From Peptococcaceae bacterium BRH_c23 (lineage in GTDB: Bacteria > Bacillota_B > Desulfitobacteriia > Desulfitobacteriales > Desulfitobacteriaceae), in assembly GCA_000961805.1 (NCBI GenBank), contig LADV01000316.1, positions 1-18,737 on the forward strand: a stretch of 18,737 nucleotides of DNA, given 5' to 3'. A program made the position numbers and the translations under genes. The notes beneath the pieces were generated by a model. It worked only from the letters and a program-made list of their open reading frames with translations, had not been told where the DNA came from and did not search any database. This document shows positions 1 to 7,131 of this stretch, piece by piece; positions within the stretch are counted from its first letter, which is position 1; the number at the start of each line of letters is the position of its first letter.

Positions 1-752
1 CAATTCATGGTTTTAACCATCTGGGTGGTGCCGTAAGTTTGATACGCCTTAACCCCTACATTCCCTTTAGCCTTCGCCGTCAGGGATTTAATTAAGTCCT
101 TGAGTAGCTCCGGATCAGCGACTTCTGCCTGGGCTTGACCGTGAAAAACAATAGCTTTAACCTTTTTCGAGCCCATCACCGCGCCCATACCGGTGCGACC
201 GGCCGAACGCCAATAGTTATTTTCGATACAGGCGAACCGTACCAGATTTTCCCCTGCCGGACCTATAACTATGGCCTGAGCTTCAGGTACTCCAACCTCC
301 TCTAAAACCCGATCTTCCGTCTCAAAGGTATCTTTACCCCAGAGATGGTTGGCGTTTCGGAACTCGACCTTGCAATCGGATATTTCTAGAGAAAGCGGCA
401 CGTCTGCCGCTCCCTCCAAAATAATCGCATCGTAGCCGGTTTTGCGCATCAGAGGTGCGACCTTGCCCCCGGAATATGATTCGCCATATAATCCTGTTTG
501 CGGTGATTTACTATAGACTCCGTAACGGCTGGAACCCCACATTCCCGTACCTGTAGCGGGACCGGCAACAAAAATTAGCTTGTTGTCCTCTGAGAGCGGG
601 TCAATCCCAGTCCTGACATTTTCTAAAAGCAAGTAGGAACCTAGGCCTTTTCCCCCAAGGTAAGTTTTAAGTATTTCCTCCGGAATCTCCTCAACAATGT
701 ACGACCTAGTCGTGAGGTTAATCCTCAAAAGTTTTCCAAAAAAGCCTTTCAT
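1..752 (-). CDS. Aldehyde:ferredoxin oxidoreductase family protein, N-terminal part (runs off window)
   Basis: The gene starts with ATG at 750-752 and stays open for 250 codons to the window edge. The protein begins MKGFFGKLLRINLTTRSYIV, and the typical N-terminal AOR domain follows: LGGKGLGSYLL, the GPATGTGMWGSSRYGVYSKS stretch, GYDAIILEGAADVPL, HLWGKDTFETE, and GPAGENLVRFACIEN followed by GRTGMGAVMGSKKVKAI near residue 220. This domain binds the bis-pterin tungsten cofactor. The 4Fe-4S cysteines of the family lie further on, outside the window. Family members oxidise aldehydes to acids with ferredoxin as acceptor, or run in reverse, in the cytoplasm of anaerobes. The substrate class (AOR, FOR, GOR or other) cannot be told from this part. 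A G-rich SD (seven G) sits 8 nt before the ATG. It lies 205 nt downstream of livF behind a weak terminator-like hairpin, so it is probably a separate unit. Confidence 0.9.
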   Translation of the reverse strand, partial: MKGFFGKLLRINLTTRSYIVEEIPEEILKTYLGGKGLGSYLLLENVRTGIDPLSEDNKLIFVAGPATGTGMWGSSRYGVYSKSPQTGLYGESYSGGKVAPLMRKTGYDAIILEGAADVPLSLEISDCKVEFRNANHLWGKDTFETEDRVLEEVGVPEAQAIVIGPAGENLVRFACIENNYWRSAGRTGMGAVMGSKKVKAIVFHGQAQAEVADPELLKDLIKSLTAKAKGNVGVKAYQTYGTTQMVKTMN

Positions 753-815
753 CCCGTACCCCCCCATTTACTCTACTCCAACTTACAACTATTCCACAAG
801 GGATTTTGTGTTTAC

Positions 816-821
816 ATTATA
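816..821 (-). promoter_or_regulatory. Possible -10 box of the aldehyde oxidoreductase gene
   Basis: The minus strand reads TATAAT here, 64 nt before the AOR start codon and downstream of the livF hairpin. No convincing TTGACA-like -35 lies 16-18 nt upstream, so this is only a weak candidate. Confidence 0.25.
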
Positions 822-892
822 AACGCACCTGCATAAGCGCATTTCTGAATGAAACAAACAATGACTCGATCTGCTTGTCGAAATCCTTTTAA

Positions 893-920
893 ACACGGGA
901 TGCATTGCACCCCAATGTGT
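893..920 (-). terminator. Weak terminator-like hairpin after livF
   Basis: On the minus strand GGGGTGC-AAT-GCATCCC forms a 7-bp stem with one G-U pair. The outer ACAC/GTGT arms extend it past a 3-nt bulge, and TTTAAAA follows. The U-run is short. It lies about 40 nt after the livF stop and would separate the importer operon from the oxidoreductase gene. Confidence 0.4.
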
Positions 921-957
921 GTTGACCTTTTCGTGTACCTGTATAGTTGCGATTTCT

Positions 958-1656
958 TTACATTCCAAGATAAGCCTCTCGAACATGATCGTTTTGCCTC
1001 AGTTCCTCTCCTGTTCCCTCCAAGACGATCCGTCCGTGTTCCAACACATATCCGCGGTTGGCGATAGACAGTGCATGGTGCACATGTTGTTCCACCAGCA
1101 TAATTGTCACTTCATTTTTTATGATATCTAATGTTTTAAATATTTCTTCTACCAAAATGGGAGCAATTCCGAGTGAAGGTTCATCCAGCAGCAGCAGTCG
1201 CGGTTGACTCACAAGTCCCCGCGCAATTGCCAGCATTTGCTGTTCCCCACCTGACAGATTTCCCGCCAAATTATGAAAACGCTCCTTCATTCGTGGAAAT
1301 AAATCCAATACGTAGGCTATAGAATCATTTCGTCCTACTCTGGCCCGTTTATTGTACCCTCCCATTTTCAGGTTCTCTTCCACCGTCATGCTTGGAAAAA
1401 CGCGGCGGCCTTCGGGAACATAGGCAATCCCCATTCCCGCCATCCGGTGGGCAGGTAGAGTTGAAATGTCTTGGCCGTCAAACATCAACGTCCCTTTTTT
1501 CGTCACCAATCCTACAATCGATTTCAGGATGGTGGTTTTGCCCGCTCCGTTTGCTCCGATCATGGATACCACTTCACCCTGTTTCACTGCAAGCGACACG
1601 TCCCATACCGCTTGTACATTCCCGTAAAAGCTTTGCAAATTACTGATGTGCAGCAT
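958..1656 (-). CDS. livF: Branched-chain amino acid/amide ABC transporter ATP-binding protein LivF
   Basis: This is the second nucleotide-binding subunit of a LivFGHMJ-type importer, cytoplasmic and peripheral to the membrane. In the 232-residue form it has Walker A GANGAGKT near residue 35, the YVPEGRRVFPSMTVEENL stretch typical of LivF, a perfect LSGGEQQ signature near 134, Walker B LLLLDEP near 154 and the H-loop in VEQHVHHAL. I prefer the ATG at 1656 (MLHISNLQSFYG). A GGGGG Shine-Dalgarno sits 6 nt before it but directly against the alternative ATG at 1662, which would add two residues. The gene overlaps the end of livG by 17 nt, indicating translational coupling. It is the last gene of the importer operon. 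The substrate is not readable from the ATPase. Confidence 0.93.
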   Translation of the reverse strand: MLHISNLQSFYGNVQAVWDVSLAVKQGEVVSMIGANGAGKTTILKSIVGLVTKKGTLMFDGQDISTLPAHRMAGMGIAYVPEGRRVFPSMTVEENLKMGGYNKRARVGRNDSIAYVLDLFPRMKERFHNLAGNLSGGEQQMLAIARGLVSQPRLLLLDEPSLGIAPILVEEIFKTLDIIKNEVTIMLVEQHVHHALSIANRGYVLEHGRIVLEGTGEELRQNDHVREAYLGM

Positions 1657-2371
1657 AGGCATCCCCCAAATACGCTTTAATTACCGCTTCATTTTTGACC
1701 ACGTCTTGCGGATCCCCGCTGGCAATCATTTTCCCGTTTTGCAGCACGACAATCGCTTCGGCTACCGCCATAACCGCTTTCATGATATGTTCAATGATGA
1801 CAATGGTAATTCCCATCTTCCTGATTGCGCGGATCAACTCGATTGCCTGATCCACTTCCGCCGGAGTCAGACCGCCCATCGGTTCATCCATCAGCAGCAA
1901 TTCCGGATTTGTCGCCAGTGCCCGAGCCACTTCAAGCCGCTTTAAATTTCCAATTGGCAATTTTCCCGCCATGGTATGAGCAAGAGAACTCAACTGGGTA
2001 AGCGACATGATAGCTTCCGCTTTTTGTTGGGCTTCTTTCAGATTTTTGCTTTTAGCGAGCGAAGCGACCATCAAATTATCGAATACGGAAAGTTTGGCAA
2101 GCGGTTTTACGATTTGAAACGTGCGGGCAATGCCAAGATGGTTGAGTTCATAGGGTTTTTTTCCCGTAATGTTTTGGCCTTTGAAAGCAACCTTGCCGGC
2201 AGTCGGGTCAAACGCTCCTGCGATGATATTAAAACAGGTGGTTTTCCCGGCACCATTGGGACCAATCAACGCCATAATCTGTCCTTTTTGAACTGAAAAG
2301 GAGACATCGTCCACCGCCTTGACCCCGCCAAATTGTTTCGTAAGATTTTGCGCTTCCAAAAATCCGGTCAT
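1640..2371 (-). CDS. livG: Branched-chain amino acid/amide ABC transporter ATP-binding protein LivG
   Basis: This 243-residue ATPase pairs with LivF on the LivHM permease. It has Walker A GPNGAGKT (residues 37-44), the LivG-type GIARTFQ (about 80-86), Walker B LLLMDEP (158-164) followed by MGGLTPAE, and the switch histidine in IIEH (192-195). The ABC signature is degenerate: LPIGNLKRLE (138-147) replaces LSxGxxRRLE, so the usual Ser and second Gly are absent. From memory, LPxG-type motifs occur in other LivG proteins, so I do not take this as loss of function. The start overlaps the livM stop as ATGA, with SD AAGGAG 8 nt upstream, so the two genes are translationally coupled. Confidence 0.94.
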   Translation of the reverse strand: MTGFLEAQNLTKQFGGVKAVDDVSFSVQKGQIMALIGPNGAGKTTCFNIIAGAFDPTAGKVAFKGQNITGKKPYELNHLGIARTFQIVKPLAKLSVFDNLMVASLAKSKNLKEAQQKAEAIMSLTQLSSLAHTMAGKLPIGNLKRLEVARALATNPELLLMDEPMGGLTPAEVDQAIELIRAIRKMGITIVIIEHIMKAVMAVAEAIVVLQNGKMIASGDPQDVVKNEAVIKAYLGDAYAAHQ

Positions 2372-3360
2372 ACGGTTTTCTCCTTTCCGATGCCCGAATG
2401 GCGAGTTTTCGCAAAAAACCAGCGGTACAATCTTTTGAATCCATCCACAATGCCGCCCGGTAAGTACAGAATGACCATCATCAGCAGAAAACCGTAAATC
2501 GTCAAGTATAAAGAAGGATAGGTTTGCAAGGTCGGAATTCCTTTCAGGTACTCTTGCAGCACCACCAAAATGGCTGAACCGACAATGGGACCGGCAATCG
2601 TTCCAATCCCGCCAATCACGGTCACAAAAATCATTTCTGTGGATATATGCGTGCTTAAGACCATATCCGGATCAATAAATTTGTTGTAGTATCCGAAAAA
2701 AGCCCCTGCGCTTCCGGTTAAAAAAGCGCTGATAAATAACGCGCTGCTTTTATAGCGCGGAGTATGGATGCCCATCGCTTGGGCCGACTCTTCGTTTTCG
2801 CGAATCGCGATCATGCTGTAACCCGTTTTGCTTTTCATCAAGTAAGAGCAGAAAAGTGAAAAGAGAGCAGCCAACACTACTGCCATATAAAAGTACTCTT
2901 GTTTGCTGGAAATGGGGATGCCAAACATGGTGTTGACACCAGACAATGGCATCCCTTCTCCGCCGTTGGTTATGCTTTTCCAGTTTGCCGCCACAATGCG
3001 CATGATTTCAGCCAATGCCAGCGAGCCTAAGGCGAAATATGGTCCCCGCAGCCGAAAAATCAAAGCCCCAATCGGAATCGAATAAAGACCGGCACTCAGC
3101 CCGCCTAGCAGCAATCCGAGCCCCATATCCATATGTCCTCTAACCGCCCCAATCATGGCCACGTAAGCACCCAAGCCAAAAAACATAGCGTGTCCGAAGG
3201 AAATCTGTCCCGTAAATCCCCCCAGCAGATTCCAGGCTTGACCAAACATGATACTTATGAGGACAATCGTAACCACCGCATAGATATGAATATCGGCAAA
3301 CATCGGTACTACCAATGCCAATAATCCCGCCAGAATCCCTGTTGTCAAAATTGCTTTCAT
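2368..3360 (-). CDS. livM: Branched-chain amino acid/amide ABC transporter permease LivM
   Basis: This 330-residue integral membrane permease forms the channel together with LivH. Several hydrophobic segments and the family stretches NLLGGFTGQISFGHAMFFGL, IFRLRGPYFALGSLALAEI and AIRENEESAQAMGI (the loop that contacts the ATPases) identify it, as does IGGIGTIAGPIVGS near the C-terminus. The ATG at 3360 (MKAILTTG) is chosen because AAGGGG lies 7 nt upstream and only 1 nt separates it from the livH stop. An in-frame ATG at 3378 would overlap livH and has no better SD. It ends in ATGA overlap with livG. A soluble basic tail (FKRLYRWFFAKTRHS) closes the protein. Confidence 0.93.
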   Translation of the reverse strand: MKAILTTGILAGLLALVVPMFADIHIYAVVTIVLISIMFGQAWNLLGGFTGQISFGHAMFFGLGAYVAMIGAVRGHMDMGLGLLLGGLSAGLYSIPIGALIFRLRGPYFALGSLALAEIMRIVAANWKSITNGGEGMPLSGVNTMFGIPISSKQEYFYMAVVLAALFSLFCSYLMKSKTGYSMIAIRENEESAQAMGIHTPRYKSSALFISAFLTGSAGAFFGYYNKFIDPDMVLSTHISTEMIFVTVIGGIGTIAGPIVGSAILVVLQEYLKGIPTLQTYPSLYLTIYGFLLMMVILYLPGGIVDGFKRLYRWFFAKTRHSGIGKEKTV

Positions 3361-3361
3361 G

Positions 3362-4237
3362 TTAATGCCCCTTCCCAAACAAGCCTTGTGGTCGGAACAG
3401 CAATACCAATAAGAAAATCACGAGTCCGAACACATCCCGGAAACCCGTTCCATGAGGAACATAGGCGGATCCAAAACTTTCCGTAACTCCAAGGATTAAC
3501 CCTCCAACAGCCGCCCCCGGAATGGAACCCATTCCTCCTAGTACAACGATGACAAAAGCTTTTACCACAAACAAAGTGCCGATGGCGGCGTAAATCGGGT
3601 AATTAGCCGAGAGAATATTACCAGCCACTCCCGCAAAGGCAGCTCCAAGACCAAATGTAATGCCTGAAATGAAAGGAACATTGACCCCCATAATCGTTGC
3701 GGCTGTGGGATCTTGGGCGGAAGCACGAATCGCAAAACCCGTATCCGTTTTCATTAGCAACAAGTGAAGCACGAAAATGATGACACCTGTAACCAAGAAC
3801 CCTGCAGCCATCGCCGCATTTAGTGAAATCCCTCCCACATACCAGACTTTGTTTGCCCAATACAAATTTTCACTGCTCAAACGCAAAAACTTCGGACCGA
3901 TAAAAGCCGGCAGGGCCATTAAGTTTGCGATAAAAATGCTTGTTCCGGCCGTCAACAGCAACGTGTTTTCTTCACTGGCCCGCAGCGCTTTTTCAACAAA
4001 AAGGCGATATAAAAAAAATCCAATCACAAAACACGCGGGAACCGTGATCAATATACTAACAAACGGATCCACGCCCAACTTTGAAAACAGAAGATAACTC
4101 ACAAACATCCCTATCATGACAAATTCGCCATGGGCCATGTTAATCACACGCATCACGCCAAAAATCAAAGTTAACCCGAGAGCGATAACAGCATATATCC
4201 CACCGATCAGAAGACCATCTGCCAATGTCTGCAACAT
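3362..4237 (-). CDS. livH: Branched-chain amino acid/amide ABC transporter permease LivH
   Basis: This 291-residue polytopic membrane protein belongs to the LivH family. The N-terminus LADGLLIGGIYAVIALGLTL, then FGVMRVINMAHGEFVMIG (about 26-43), the ATPase-contacting loop GFAIRASAQDPTAATIMGVN, and VVLGGMGSIPGAAVGG near the end are all characteristic. The C-terminus is FRPQGLFGKGH. AAGGGGGAG lies just upstream of the ATG at 4237. It follows the binding-protein gene across a 65-nt gap that holds a strong stem-loop, and it is joined to livM by 1 nt. Urea or short-chain amide importers use the same fold, so the substrate stays open. Confidence 0.94.
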   Translation of the reverse strand: MLQTLADGLLIGGIYAVIALGLTLIFGVMRVINMAHGEFVMIGMFVSYLLFSKLGVDPFVSILITVPACFVIGFFLYRLFVEKALRASEENTLLLTAGTSIFIANLMALPAFIGPKFLRLSSENLYWANKVWYVGGISLNAAMAAGFLVTGVIIFVLHLLLMKTDTGFAIRASAQDPTAATIMGVNVPFISGITFGLGAAFAGVAGNILSANYPIYAAIGTLFVVKAFVIVVLGGMGSIPGAAVGGLILGVTESFGSAYVPHGTGFRDVFGLVIFLLVLLFRPQGLFGKGH

Positions 4238-4267
4238 ATTCTCCCCCTTGATTCTCCATAAACCTTA

Positions 4268-4293
4268 AAGGGAGAGGGATTACCCTCTCCCTT
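4268..4293 (-). terminator. Stem-loop between livJ and livH (partial terminator / mRNA stabiliser)
   Basis: A perfect 11-bp stem, AAGGGAGAGGG / CCCTCTCCCTT, closes a 4-nt loop 10 nt after the livJ stop. On the minus-strand RNA the 3' side is followed by TTTAAGG, a poor U-tract. This placement, right after the abundant binding-protein gene and before the permeases, is typical of elements that let most transcripts end or be protected there and some read through. The strength is inferred. Confidence 0.65.
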
Positions 4294-4302
4294 GTTTATT
4301 AA

Positions 4303-5526
4303 TTATTTCCAACCCTTAAAGGGAACAATTTGTTTTTCCGCATATTGAGTTGGATAAACGGTATAAAGTTTGCCGTCAATCCACTGTGATACATCGGTAA
4401 TCGCTTTATTTTGATTGGAATAAGAACCAAATTTTTCGAATTTTATATGACCGAAGATGGTATCCATATCCGTTTGCGCCAAGGCCTCGCGAACTCCTTC
4501 ACGGTCTAAGTTTTTCGTGCGGGACAGGGTGTCTGCGATTACATAAATGGCAGCGTATCCTTCCACTTCGTGTTCACCCGGTTCATGTGCGAATTTCTCC
4601 GTGAATTTCTTGTTGAATTCCTGCCACTTCGGATCTTTCTTGTTTCCGTGCCAAGGACCTGCCGTTAAAACCGTATTTGACAATGCGCCTGCCTGTTTTG
4701 CAAAACCGATGATCGAGTGACCTGCACCGGTTCCGATAAAGTATTTCGGACTCAAGTTTGCTTCTTTTGCCGCTTTGATCAGTTGTGTGGCATCATTGTC
4801 ATCGCCTGCCGTCATGATTACTACTTCAGGATTTTGCGCTTTCACTTTCTCCATAACAGGCTTCAGGTCAAGTTCTCCAGCTTTGTATTTTTCGATCGTA
4901 ACCGGAACTTTGCTTTCCTCAAAGTAGCCCTTTAATCCATATTGATAAGCCGCTTCCCCAAATGCGTTATCGACATTGACGTAGGCAATGGACTTAGGCG
5001 GATTTTCTTTGAACATTTTACGTAAAGTCTCTGTGTACATGCCTGATGTGGGATTTAGACGAAACACATACTTTTTGTCCCCAATAGTAGCCAGGTCGGA
5101 AGAACCATGTTCAATCAAATAGGGAACCTTGTTTTCTTCGGCTACCGCTGCTTCTTGCAGGGTCACACCTGAGGAACGTCCGCCGATCAAAATCAAAATG
5201 TCTTTATTGCTGACGAGTTTTTCCGCAGCCGTTTTCCCAACTGCCGGTTTCTCTTGGCTATCCTCATAGACAATCTCTAATTTTTTGCCTTTAACGCCGC
5301 CCTTGGCGTTGATTTCTTCAAGCGCAAGAGAGTAGGCTTGTTTAAACTTTTCGCCGAATACAGCCGAGCCGCCAGTTAACGGCAGGACAGCTCCGATCTT
5401 GATCGTTCCGCCGTTCACAGTTGCATTGGAATTTGAACTGCTAGTGACCTCCTTGCCTCCGCAACCCGCGACAATCAAACTGCTGATTGCGGCGATAGAA
5501 ATTACGGTAAATAACTTTTTCTTCAT
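4303..5526 (-). CDS. livJ: Branched-chain amino acid/amide ABC transporter substrate-binding lipoprotein
   Basis: This 407-residue type I periplasmic-binding-fold protein (Peripla_BP_6 family) would deliver substrate to LivHM. The signal peptide MKKKLFTVISIAAISSLIVA is followed by lipobox VAGC with Cys22, then a Ser/Asn-rich linker, so it is a lipoprotein on the outer face of the membrane. The mature domain opens with IKIGAVLPLTGGSAVFGEKF and continues with KLEIVYEDSQEKPAVGKTAA, ILIGGRSSGVTLQEA, GFAKQAGALSNTVL and VEGYAAIYVIADTL, all family hallmarks. GGAGGGGG stands 7 nt before the ATG. It is the first gene of its operon, with two candidate promoters upstream. The ligand is unknown. Its position next to an acetamidase suggests an amide as much as leucine or valine. 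Confidence 0.93.
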   Translation of the reverse strand: MKKKLFTVISIAAISSLIVAGCGGKEVTSSSNSNATVNGGTIKIGAVLPLTGGSAVFGEKFKQAYSLALEEINAKGGVKGKKLEIVYEDSQEKPAVGKTAAEKLVSNKDILILIGGRSSGVTLQEAAVAEENKVPYLIEHGSSDLATIGDKKYVFRLNPTSGMYTETLRKMFKENPPKSIAYVNVDNAFGEAAYQYGLKGYFEESKVPVTIEKYKAGELDLKPVMEKVKAQNPEVVIMTAGDDNDATQLIKAAKEANLSPKYFIGTGAGHSIIGFAKQAGALSNTVLTAGPWHGNKKDPKWQEFNKKFTEKFAHEPGEHEVEGYAAIYVIADTLSRTKNLDREGVREALAQTDMDTIFGHIKFEKFGSYSNQNKAITDVSQWIDGKLYTVYPTQYAEKQIVPFKGWK

Positions 5527-5564
5527 GATCTAACCCCCTCCGTTCATAAATTAACCTTTAAAAA

Positions 5565-5593
5565 AGTATACCCATTTTCAAATAACGTCGCAA
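5565..5593 (-). promoter_or_regulatory. Candidate proximal sigma-A promoter of the livJ operon
   Basis: On the minus strand TTGCGA (5593-5588) and TATACT (5570-5565) are separated by 17 nt, which would place the start about 30 nt before livJ. The -35 matches only 4 of 6 positions. Confidence 0.35.
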
Positions 5594-5663
5594 CCTTCGC
5601 CTGTTCACCTCCTAAAATATATTTAATGACAAATTTACTATATATTAGGACCAACTAAATTTG

Positions 5664-5693
5664 ATTATACCTTTCGAGCAATAAATGCGTCAA
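5664..5693 (-). promoter_or_regulatory. Likely distal sigma-A promoter of the livJ operon
   Basis: On the minus strand TTGACG (5693-5688) and a perfect TATAAT (5669-5664) lie 18 nt apart. The predicted start near 5657 gives a leader of about 130 nt before livJ. This is the best sigma-A-like match that I found in the window. Confidence 0.6.
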
Positions 5694-5702
5694 TACAATT
5701 CT

Positions 5703-5730
5703 GAATATTAAGTTAATTATCGCGATATTC
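5703..5730. promoter_or_regulatory. AT-rich dyad upstream of the livJ promoter, possible operator
   Basis: The outer arms GAATAT (5703-5708) and ATATTC (5725-5730) enclose a perfect 10-nt palindrome TATCGCGATA (5718-5727). It lies about 10-40 nt upstream of the distal -35 box, directly after the acetamidase stop, so it could bind an activator or repressor of the importer. No regulator gene is visible next to it. Confidence 0.3.
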
Positions 5731-5743
5731 AATGAGTTAGTTT

Positions 5744-7033
5744 TCAGTGTCCATATTTCTCTTGATAAATTTCAAGTAAATTTAACTTTTGCAGTATAGA
5801 AGCTGGGGTAAGCATCGTGACTTGGACCACACCGGGAAGACGTCCGATTTCGATTGAGCCGGTAATCGTTGCTCTGTTTTTGACTTCAGCAATCGAAAAC
5901 CCAATGAGAGCGGACATGCGCTCCAAGCCGTTCTGAGTGGCTTTGTTTAAATCTGCCCCTGTACCAAGAACTTGAACGGGGTACATTTCAGTTTCGACTG
6001 CGAAGTGATTCGCTTGGGCCAAGCGCTGGGCTTTTACTTTTTCTTCTTCCGAATATGGACGTGCTAAATAAGGCAAGTCTTCAAGGTGTGGGAGAATAAG
6101 CGGGCCTTCGAGGGTTAAGCCTTGAATCACCTGAACCTCAAGGATGACTTCAGCGGAAACATCGGTGGTGTGACCAGCAATTTCCCCGTCTCCCATCATG
6201 GCGTGAACGTCGCCAACATAGATCCCAGCTTGAGGAACTTTGACAGGAACGATGAGGATCGTTCCCTCCCGCACTTCATTAACATCCATATGACCATCGG
6301 TTCGCTTAATAAGCTCTTCCTCCGTGAGAGCGTATTGATGAGGGGCACCCAAGAGAAAACTTCCGAAATCTCCAGCGTTATGGGAGGAGGGAAGGGCAAC
6401 GGCTGGGCAGGAACCTATGTTTCCAACCATCGGCCGAACTCGGGTGAGCACTCCGGGTATATCCCCTTTAGCCAATAAGTTGGAGGAGTATTGGCAAGAT
6501 TCGGGGGGAAGGGCGCTGAAATATATGGCTTGTTCGGCTATCTCTTTGGCTTGCTCGGGTGGAACGGTGATCCCAAGGGAGCGTTCTTCGTTAAAAAGCA
6601 TAGTGTAACCGTTATCGAGGTGGAAGGGTTTGACCGAGGTATGGCATTTGTCACATTTGATAGCATCTTCGCCGATACCTTCAATATAGGTTTTGGGGTT
6701 GATTTCACCACAGCCTGGGCAGCGTTTTGCCACAAAGGGATCCCCAACGTAATTTTCTTCAACGAAATTATCCGTACCAGAAGTGGTCGCTAAGGATAAG
6801 ACATTGATCTTTTTAATTTTGAGGCAAACAGCATCCCCGACTTCTGCACCCTCGACCGCAATTGGATGCGTGACTTCATGACCGCTGGCATAATCCGGTG
6901 TAATCATGGCACCCCAGCAACCCGGCGAAACCCGGGCCACAATAGTTCCACCATTAGCAACAGGTCCGAGCATCGGTGCATTCGGGTCTAGAACCCAGGT
7001 CATTTTTGAAGTGTGAACAATACGACTGGCCAT
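5744..7033 (-). CDS. Acetamidase/formamidase family protein with zinc-ribbon insert
   Basis: This 429-residue protein of the FmdA/AmdA family would hydrolyse a short amide to the acid and ammonia in the cytoplasm. Family features are GGTIVARVSPGCWGAMITPD (about 28-47), NIGSCPAVALPSSHNAGDFG (205-224) and GDVHAMMGDGEIAGHTTDVS (274-293), which matches the conserved GDxHxxxGDGE region. Between residues 105 and 130 are CPGC and CDKC, a four-cysteine zinc-ribbon-like module that I do not recall in classical formamidases. It may be structural or may mark a subfamily with a different substrate. AGGGGG lies about 8 nt before the ATG. It is the last gene of the hyu-type operon, directly after a ruined acyl-CoA dehydrogenase, and the amide importer follows. 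The exact amide is unknown. Confidence 0.88.
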   Translation of the reverse strand: MASRIVHTSKMTWVLDPNAPMLGPVANGGTIVARVSPGCWGAMITPDYASGHEVTHPIAVEGAEVGDAVCLKIKKINVLSLATTSGTDNFVEENYVGDPFVAKRCPGCGEINPKTYIEGIGEDAIKCDKCHTSVKPFHLDNGYTMLFNEERSLGITVPPEQAKEIAEQAIYFSALPPESCQYSSNLLAKGDIPGVLTRVRPMVGNIGSCPAVALPSSHNAGDFGSFLLGAPHQYALTEEELIKRTDGHMDVNEVREGTILIVPVKVPQAGIYVGDVHAMMGDGEIAGHTTDVSAEVILEVQVIQGLTLEGPLILPHLEDLPYLARPYSEEEKVKAQRLAQANHFAVETEMYPVQVLGTGADLNKATQNGLERMSALIGFSIAEVKNRATITGSIEIGRLPGVVQVTMLTPASILQKLNLLEIYQEKYGH

Positions 7034-7047
7034 TCGACGTCCCCCTT

Positions 7048-7131
7048 TTAATTTGATTGATAAGTATAAAGATATTCTCTTAATTCTTCAGAAGAAAAGT
7101 GAATTCCTTCTTGGGGATGCTTCGATCTGGG
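7048..7131 (-). other. Short open tail between the pseudogene and acetamidase, possible remnant of a lost gene
   Basis: In one minus-strand frame 27 codons run from 7131 to a TAA at 7048-7050, containing HPQEGIHFSSEELREYL, with no start of their own. Acyl-CoA dehydrogenase similarity stops at about 7118 in another frame. This may be the 3' end of a gene whose body was deleted, or chance coding. I do not recognise the sequence. Confidence 0.2.
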
